Positions 59,109-64,000 of a stretch of DNA of 64,000 bases are shown here, in pieces. Made by a program: the position numbers and the translations under genes. Every line of letters begins with the position of its first letter. Position 1 is the first letter of the stretch. The DNA lies in assembly GCF_042679085.1 (NCBI RefSeq), contig NZ_JBHTLQ010000013.1, forward strand, positions 1-64,000, written 5' to 3'. This DNA is from Phenylobacterium conjunctum. Its GTDB lineage: Bacteria; Pseudomonadota; Alphaproteobacteria; Caulobacterales; Caulobacteraceae. Below the pieces are notes generated by a model, which was given only the letters and a program-made list of their open reading frames with translations, was not told where the DNA came from and did no database searches.

Positions 59109-59492
59109 ATGGACAAGTATCTGCTGGTGGCCGTCGGCGGGGCGACAGGCGCGATGGCGCGCTACGCCCTGGGCGGACAGGCCCTGCGTTGGTTCGGCTC
59201 CGGCTGGCCCTATGGCACCTTCGCCGCCAACCTGATCGGCGGGCTCTGCATGGGCCTCCTGGCCGGCGTGCTGGCGCTGAAGGGCGGGGCCGACCAGGAA
59301 CGTTGGCGCCTGTTGCTGGGCGTCGGTGTTCTGGGGGGCTTCACCACCTTCTCGGCCTTCTCGCTGGAGACGGCCCTGATGATCGAGCGCAAGGCCTGGG
59401 CCAACGCCTTCGCCTACGCCACCGCTTCGGTGGTCCTGTCCATCGGCGCCCTGTTCGTGGGCCTCATCCTGGCGCGCAAGGTGTTCGCATGA
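59109..59492 (+). CDS. crcB: Fluoride efflux transporter CrcB/Fluc
   Basis: A 127-aa membrane protein with four helices that forms a dimeric fluoride channel. GGATGAMARYALGG, FAANLIGGLCMGLL and GGFTTFSAFSLET are the family motifs, including the Asn and the Phe/Thr box that line the pore. I looked for a fluoride riboswitch upstream and did not find it. Its stop overlaps the next start by 4 nt (ATGA). Confidence 0.95.
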   Translation: MDKYLLVAVGGATGAMARYALGGQALRWFGSGWPYGTFAANLIGGLCMGLLAGVLALKGGADQERWRLLLGVGVLGGFTTFSAFSLETALMIERKAWANAFAYATASVVLSIGALFVGLILARKVFA

Positions 59493-60478
59493 AGGAAGTC
59501 CGTACCCTCTACGTGGATTCCGGCGAGGACGGCGTCCGCCTGGACCGCTGGTTCAAGCGCCGCTGGCCGCACCTGTCCCACATCCAGATCCAGAAGCTCA
59601 CCCGCTCGGGCCAGATCCGCGTCGACGGCGGCCGGGTGAAGTCCGACACCCGGCTGGCCGCCGGCGCCCAGGTGCGCGTGCCGCCCCTGCCGGACGCGCC
59701 GCCCAAGGGCGAGGGCGCGCCGAAACCCGGTCTCAATTCCCGCGACGTCGCCTATGCCCGCTCGCTGGTGCTCTATGAGGACGACGAGGTCCTGGCCCTG
59801 AACAAGCCCAGCGGCCTGGCCGTTCAGGGCGGCACCAAGACCACCAAGCATATCGACCGGCTGTTGTCGGCCTGGGGCGAGGGGTTGGAGCGCCCGCGCC
59901 TGGTCCACCGCCTGGACCGCGACACCTCCGGCGTTCTGGTGCTGGGCAAGACCCCCGGCGCGGCGGCCAAGCTCGCGGGCGCCTTCGCCCGCCGTAAGGC
60001 GCAGAAGACCTACTGGGCCCTGGTGCTCGGCCACCCCAAGCCGTCCGAGGGCGTGCTGGAGCTGCCCCTGGTGAAGAAGGGCGTCGGCGACCGCGAGATG
60101 GTGGTGCCGGCCGAGCCCAAGGACCCGGACGCCGAGCCCGCCCAGACCGAGTTCGTCATGCTCTCCACCGCCGGCCGTAAGGTCGCCTGGATGGCGCTGC
60201 GCCCGCACACCGGCCGGACCCACCAGCTGCGGGCCCACATGCTGGCCATGGGCCACCCGATCCTGGGCGACCCGAAATACGCCACCGACCCCTCGCGGGA
60301 GATCTCGGGCGACCTGAAGCTGCAGCTGCATGCGCGGCGCCTGGAGATCCCGCATCCCAGCCGCGGGACGCTGATCATCGAGGCCCCGCTCAGCCCTGAA
60401 ATGAAGGCCGGCTTCGCCCGCTTCGGCTTCGAGGAACATGAAGCCGATCCCGAGCCCTTCGGCCGCAAGCGGCGCTAG
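59489..60478 (+). CDS. rluC: RluC-type 23S rRNA pseudouridine synthase
   Basis: A 329-aa enzyme. An N-terminal S4 RNA-binding domain (about 14-70: VRLDRWFKRRWPHLSHIQIQ) precedes the catalytic domain with HRLDRDTSGVLVLGKT and GRTHQLRAHMLAMGHPILGD. The S4 domain and length fit RluC/RluD; RluC modifies positions 955, 2504 and 2580 of 23S rRNA in E. coli. The symbol is a family-level guess. It is coupled to crcB by overlap and ends 3 nt from the convergent DUF1501 gene. Confidence 0.87.
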   Translation: MKEVRTLYVDSGEDGVRLDRWFKRRWPHLSHIQIQKLTRSGQIRVDGGRVKSDTRLAAGAQVRVPPLPDAPPKGEGAPKPGLNSRDVAYARSLVLYEDDEVLALNKPSGLAVQGGTKTTKHIDRLLSAWGEGLERPRLVHRLDRDTSGVLVLGKTPGAAAKLAGAFARRKAQKTYWALVLGHPKPSEGVLELPLVKKGVGDREMVVPAEPKDPDAEPAQTEFVMLSTAGRKVAWMALRPHTGRTHQLRAHMLAMGHPILGDPKYATDPSREISGDLKLQLHARRLEIPHPSRGTLIIEAPLSPEMKAGFARFGFEEHEADPEPFGRKRR

Positions 60479-60481
60479 GGG

Positions 60482-61666
60482 TCAGGTCAGGCCCGTCAGA
60501 AGCCTGGCCCCAGCACTGTCGGGAAAGACCGTGGTGTCCAGCACCGCGCGCTCCAGACCGAATTGGTCGGCCAGGACGCCCTTGAACAGGCTGCGCATGT
60601 CGAGGGTGGGGGCGAGGTCACGGTTCTCGAACAGGGCGGCGGTCCTGAGCCCCGGCCAGTCGCCGATGATCCCGCCGCCCTTGAGGCCGCCGCCCAGCAC
60701 CAGGGCGGTCGAGGCTGTGCCGTGGTCCGTTCCGCCGGTGCCGTTGATCCGGGCCGTGCGGCCGAACTCGGTGACCACCACCACCACCGTGTCGCGCCAG
60801 TCCTCCGCCAGCCCCTCGTGCAGCCCGTCCAGCAGGGCGTCCAACCCGGCCAGCCTGGGGGCCAGCTGAGCCGGCTGGTTGGCATGGGTGTCGAAACCAT
60901 CCAGGCTGAGGGCGACGATGCGCGGTCCACCGGCCTCGCGCATCAGGCCGGCGGTGGTCTGACCCAGTCGGCGCGCGCTCTCCACCCCGGCCTTGGCCCC
61001 GCCGCCGGGGGATGTGGGCGCCATCGCCTCGTCGGCCATCGCGGCCCGGGCCATGTCCTCGGTGGCCAGTCCCTGGGCTAGGGCGGGCCCCAACAGCGGG
61101 TCATCCTTGTAGAGATCCTGCAGCAGGGTCGGCAGGCGCGCGGTGCTGTCCACCGCGAAGCCTGGCGTCCAGGAGGCGGCCGGCGCCGGCCCCCGCAGGA
61201 CCAGGGGCGCCGTCGGCCCCACGGACAGCGCGCTGACCGGCGCGCGAGCGGCCAGCACCCCCACGGCCCGGTTCAGCCAGCCCGAGACGGTCCCGTAGAC
61301 GACGGCGCCGCCGCTCTCCAGAACGTCCTGGGCCTCGAAGTGTGACCGGGCGCGGTCGGGCGTCGCCACCGCCGGGACCAGGCGCGCCTGGCCTGATCGG
61401 GCCAGGGCGTGGACGCTCGCCAGGGCCGGGTGCAGGGCGAAACGGTCGTCGAGCTTCAGGGCCGTGGACTCGAAGCCAAACGCCCCGCGCAGGGCGGCGT
61501 AGTCCGGATCGCCCACCGGCGGGGCCAGGGACAGGCCGTCGAGGCCGCCCCGGCAGATGACCATCACCAGCTTGCGTCGATCCGCTGCCGCCAGGGCGGG
61601 AAGGGCGGCGAAGTGCAGGGACAGGCCGAAGCCGGCGGCCAGGACGGTGCGGCGGGACGGGGTCAT
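60482..61666 (-). CDS. DUF1501 protein, Tat-exported
   Basis: A 394-aa protein of the alkaline-phosphatase/sulfatase-like DUF1501 family. The start MTPSRRTVLAAGFGLSLHFAALPALA is a twin-arginine signal. Family marks are VMVICRGGLDGLSL, LDGFDTHANQ and FGRTARINGTGGTDHGT. It is coupled to the DUF1800 gene by a 4-nt overlap, a pair seen in many Proteobacteria and Planctomycetes; the role is unknown, though a metal-dependent hydrolase is likely. Confidence 0.92.
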   Translation of the reverse strand: MTPSRRTVLAAGFGLSLHFAALPALAAADRRKLVMVICRGGLDGLSLAPPVGDPDYAALRGAFGFESTALKLDDRFALHPALASVHALARSGQARLVPAVATPDRARSHFEAQDVLESGGAVVYGTVSGWLNRAVGVLAARAPVSALSVGPTAPLVLRGPAPAASWTPGFAVDSTARLPTLLQDLYKDDPLLGPALAQGLATEDMARAAMADEAMAPTSPGGGAKAGVESARRLGQTTAGLMREAGGPRIVALSLDGFDTHANQPAQLAPRLAGLDALLDGLHEGLAEDWRDTVVVVVTEFGRTARINGTGGTDHGTASTALVLGGGLKGGGIIGDWPGLRTAALFENRDLAPTLDMRSLFKGVLADQFGLERAVLDTTVFPDSAGARLLTGLT

Positions 61667-63072
61667 CGGCGTTGGAACTCCGGGGACATGAGCAGAAGGG
61701 CGAAGCCCTCCGCCCGACTTTCGGCGCGGGCGATGGCCGTCGCTGTTTGGGGACGTAGGCGCCCGCCCAGGGCCTGGGCGGCCAGGTCTCCCGGATCGCG
61801 ATCCGCGGTGGCGCGGGCGGCGAAGGCGTGGGCCCAGGCCATCCGCTTGACCACAGCGTCCGGGGCCGCCCAGACCGCGGCGTCTTCCGGCCACCCCTTG
61901 GGCGAGGGCGCGCCAAAGGGCTTCTGGCCCAGGCCGTTCAGCACCGGGGCGAGGACGGTGACGTCGCGGGGCGCGCCGCCGGCCGCCCGCCAGCTGGAGA
62001 TCAGGAACTCATACGGCGTCTTGAACTTGGCCGGGGTGGCGTCCCAGGCCTCAGGACTGTCGACCAGGGTTGCGGCCACAGCGGCCAGGTCCCCGCCGCT
62101 CGCCATCCAGGTCCGCTCCAGGCGCTCGGTCAGGGTAGGGGGCGGGGTGTCGGAGACGAAATGCCGGGCGATCTTGCCGCAGACAAAACGCGCCGTCTGA
62201 GGCCTGGCGGCCAGATCGCTGAGGATGGCGGCCACCTGGTCGCGGCCGCCCGCCGCATAGCGGACGCCCATCACGGTCCGGGGCCCGGGTTCGTGGGCCA
62301 TTTCGCGGAACACCGCCTCGCCCAGCTGGTCGCCGTCCCGCTCGCCGCCCACCGACAGGCCGGTGAGCGCCCGGGCGAACTCGGTCACGTCGGCCTGGCT
62401 GTAGCCACCCTCAACGCCCACGGTGTGCAGTTCGAGAATCTCGCGGGCCAGGTTCTCATTAAGGCCCCTGGGGCGGTTGGGTTTTTGGGCCCCGACCCCG
62501 CGCCTGCGTCCGCCAAGATACTGCGCGGCCCGGCTGCCGGGACCGATCGAGCTGGCCTGGTCCAGATAGAGCAGCATGGCCGGGTGGGTTTCCGCCGCCC
62601 CCAGCAGGTCGGCGAAACGGCCAAAGATGTTGGGCCGGATGGCCTCCTCCTCAAAGGGGCCGACCAGGGGCGCGGTCGCCGCCTTGGCGGCGCTGACGGT
62701 GAAGTGGTTGGCCCAGAACAGGGTCCAACGCTCCCGGAACCCGGCTTCGGTCAAGGCGGCCAGTCGTGCACGGGCCGCGAAGTCACCCCCCGTCTCCTGG
62801 CGCAACAGCTTCTGGACCTGCTGGACCGGATCCGCGGCCTCGGCGTCGCCCGCCTGTTTGGCCTGCCGCCGCTGCCGCCCCAGGTCCCGATAGGCGATGA
62901 TCCGCGCCTGGGTGGCGTCGGCCCGGGGCTGGGGCTGGTCAGCGCCCTCGCGCCGGATCTGGGCCTTGAGGAAACCGCGGGGATCGCTGCGGGCGGCGGC
63001 GATCTCGCCCGGCCGGGCGCCCAATCCGAACCGTGTCGCCGCGATCGCAGCCTCCAGGTCCCGGTCCGCCAT
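61663..63072 (-). CDS. DUF1800 protein
   Basis: A 469-aa protein. The family motifs are WTLFWANHFTVS and NENLAREILELHTVGVEGGYSQADV. No clear signal peptide is seen at the chosen ATG (63072, with AGGAG upstream). DUF1800 genes are nearly always next to DUF1501, as here; they are thought to act together in the envelope, but no activity is established. It is transcribed towards, and overlaps, the DUF1501 gene. Confidence 0.92.
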   Translation of the reverse strand: MADRDLEAAIAATRFGLGARPGEIAAARSDPRGFLKAQIRREGADQPQPRADATQARIIAYRDLGRQRRQAKQAGDAEAADPVQQVQKLLRQETGGDFAARARLAALTEAGFRERWTLFWANHFTVSAAKAATAPLVGPFEEEAIRPNIFGRFADLLGAAETHPAMLLYLDQASSIGPGSRAAQYLGGRRRGVGAQKPNRPRGLNENLAREILELHTVGVEGGYSQADVTEFARALTGLSVGGERDGDQLGEAVFREMAHEPGPRTVMGVRYAAGGRDQVAAILSDLAARPQTARFVCGKIARHFVSDTPPPTLTERLERTWMASGGDLAAVAATLVDSPEAWDATPAKFKTPYEFLISSWRAAGGAPRDVTVLAPVLNGLGQKPFGAPSPKGWPEDAAVWAAPDAVVKRMAWAHAFAARATADRDPGDLAAQALGGRLRPQTATAIARAESRAEGFALLLMSPEFQRR

Positions 63073-63154
63073 CAATCGGCTCCTTGCGAATTTTCCGCCC
63101 AGCCCTCATTTGCACGGGCCGTTGGATGAGTTCCGTCGGGAGTTTGGAGAAAAG

Positions 63155-63880
63155 ATGGCCAAGGGGTTCAAGGAGCCGGGCGAGAAGCCCCGCCGCTTCT
63201 ACAAGACCGTCGAGGTCCGCGCCTGCGACGACGGCTTCGAGGTCACCCTGGACGGTCGCGTCCTGCGCTCGCCGCGCGGCGGCAAGCTGATGGCGCCGAC
63301 CCGCGCCATCGCGGAGATGTGCGCTGAGGAGTGGGCGGGCCAGGGCGAGCATATCGAGATGGCGGCCATGCACGTCACCCGCCTGGCCTTCACCGCCGTC
63401 GAGGCGATCCCGCCGGCCCGGGAGGCGGTCGCCGACCAGATCGCTCAGTACGCCGGCTCGGACCTGCTCTGCTATTTCGCCGACAGCCCCGCCGCCCTGG
63501 TCGAACGGCATGAAAATCACTGGGGACCGATGCTGGACCGCGCCCGCGAGGAGATCGGCCTGGTCTTCCTGCGCACCTCGGGCATCCAGCATCAGGAGCA
63601 GCCGGCCGAGACCCTGGCCCGAGTGAAGTCTCTGGCCCTGGAGCTCAATGATTTCGAACTGGCGGGCCTGGCCTTCGGCGCCCCGCTCCTGGGCTCCACG
63701 GTGCTCGCCTTCGCCCTGCAGCGCGGCTGGATCAGCGGCGACCAGGCCATGGAGCTCTCGCGCCTGGACGAGACCTTCCAGGAGGAACAGTGGGGCGTCG
63801 ACGAAGAAGCCGCCGAACGCGCCGCCAACCTCAAGCTCGAGGCGCGCATGCTGGAGCGGTGGTTCAAGGCGCTGAAGTAA
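63155..63880 (+). CDS. ATP12-family F1-ATPase assembly chaperone
   Basis: A 241-aa protein of the ATP12 family, which in mitochondria binds the F1 alpha subunit during assembly; alphaproteobacteria carry the same family. RRFYKTVEVRACDDGFEVTLDGRVLRSPRG is the conserved opening, and CAEEWAGQGEHIEMAAMHVTRLAFTA and YFADSPAALVERH follow. The ATG at 63155 has GGAG upstream. The divergent DUF1800 gene starts 82 nt away. Confidence 0.92.
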   Translation: MAKGFKEPGEKPRRFYKTVEVRACDDGFEVTLDGRVLRSPRGGKLMAPTRAIAEMCAEEWAGQGEHIEMAAMHVTRLAFTAVEAIPPAREAVADQIAQYAGSDLLCYFADSPAALVERHENHWGPMLDRAREEIGLVFLRTSGIQHQEQPAETLARVKSLALELNDFELAGLAFGAPLLGSTVLAFALQRGWISGDQAMELSRLDETFQEEQWGVDEEAAERAANLKLEARMLERWFKALK

Positions 63881-63913
63881 ACCCGCGCCCCGCCGTCATC
63901 CCATCATCCGCTC

Positions 63914-63933
63914 ATCCCGGCGAATGCCGGGAT
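63914..63933. repeat. Short palindromic element near the right edge
   Basis: ATCCCGGC and GCCGGGAT with a GAAT loop, in a CATCCCGGCGAATGCCGGGATCC context common in intergenic repeats of many Proteobacteria. Confidence 0.6.
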
Positions 63934-64000
63934 CCAGGTCGTAAAGCGCCGCACATGAAAAAGGCCCCGCGAGCGCCGTTTCCGGACCCGTGGAGCCTTT

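Noticed and set aside
63950..64000. Terminator-like hairpin at the right edge (AAAGGC ... GCCTTT)
   Set aside because: The arms match imperfectly and the element runs to the window end, so it cannot be judged.

Overview
This 64-kb window is a GC-rich alphaproteobacterial chromosome segment, most likely from Caulobacterales (Caulobacter or Phenylobacterium type). Reasons: the alphaproteobacterial marker usg; adk rather than rpmJ after secY; promoters close to the Caulobacter housekeeping form (TTG-type -35, 10-14 nt, GCTAnAwC-type -10); and DUF1800/DUF1501, DUF2807 and DUF3857-transglutaminase genes. The taxonomic call is inference; no rRNA is present.

The backbone, about 1.4-49 kb on the plus strand, is the bacterial transcription/translation supercluster in a largely ancestral order: tRNA-Tyr, tRNA-Gly, tufA, tRNA-Trp, secE, nusG, rplK, rplA, rplJ, rplL, rpoB, rpoC, rpsL, rpsG, fusA, tufB, then the complete S10, spc and alpha operons (rpsJ to rplQ, with secY and adk; rpsD and rpmJ are absent). 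The two tuf genes are identical over about 1.27 kb, including the shared downstream terminator. Good promoter candidates precede tRNA-Tyr, tRNA-Trp, rplK, rplJ, rpsL, rpsJ and rpsM, and strong intrinsic terminators follow both tuf genes, rplA, rplL, rpoC, rplO and rplQ.

Accessory genes sit in the joints of that backbone: a DUF3857/transglutaminase gene between tufA and tRNA-Trp; a ParDE-like toxin-antitoxin pair plus a thiolase/enoyl-CoA hydratase pair between rplA and rplJ; a Tat-exported serine hydrolase and usg (both minus) between rplL and rpoB; a di-iron protein behind a perfect FNR/FixK-type box, an S9 peptidase and a membrane-anchored protein between rpoC and rpsL; and a secreted half-CVNH/Gly-Tyr-repeat/beta-gamma-crystallin protein, two palindromic repeats, an exported adenosine-deaminase-like enzyme and a DUF2807 protein between tufB and rpsJ.

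The left edge carries a partial lipoprotein gene and an RlmB-type rRNA methyltransferase. The right part (49-64 kb) is general metabolism, stress and RNA modification: a nucleotide pyrophosphatase/phosphodiesterase; a VOC-VOC-ArsR-SRPBCC operon; two tandem MFS transporters; a lipoprotein HtrA protease; rarA, whose mRNA may be leaderless; two RluA-family pseudouridine synthases flanking crcB; a DUF1800/DUF1501 pair; and an ATP12-type F1-ATPase assembly chaperone.

No CRISPR array, prophage, insertion sequence or large novel defence-like system was seen. The most unusual items are the CVNH/crystallin protein, the FNR-box plus 24-bp palindrome before the di-iron gene, the perfect hairpin between rpsG and fusA, the possible leaderless rarA, and the identical tuf pair.
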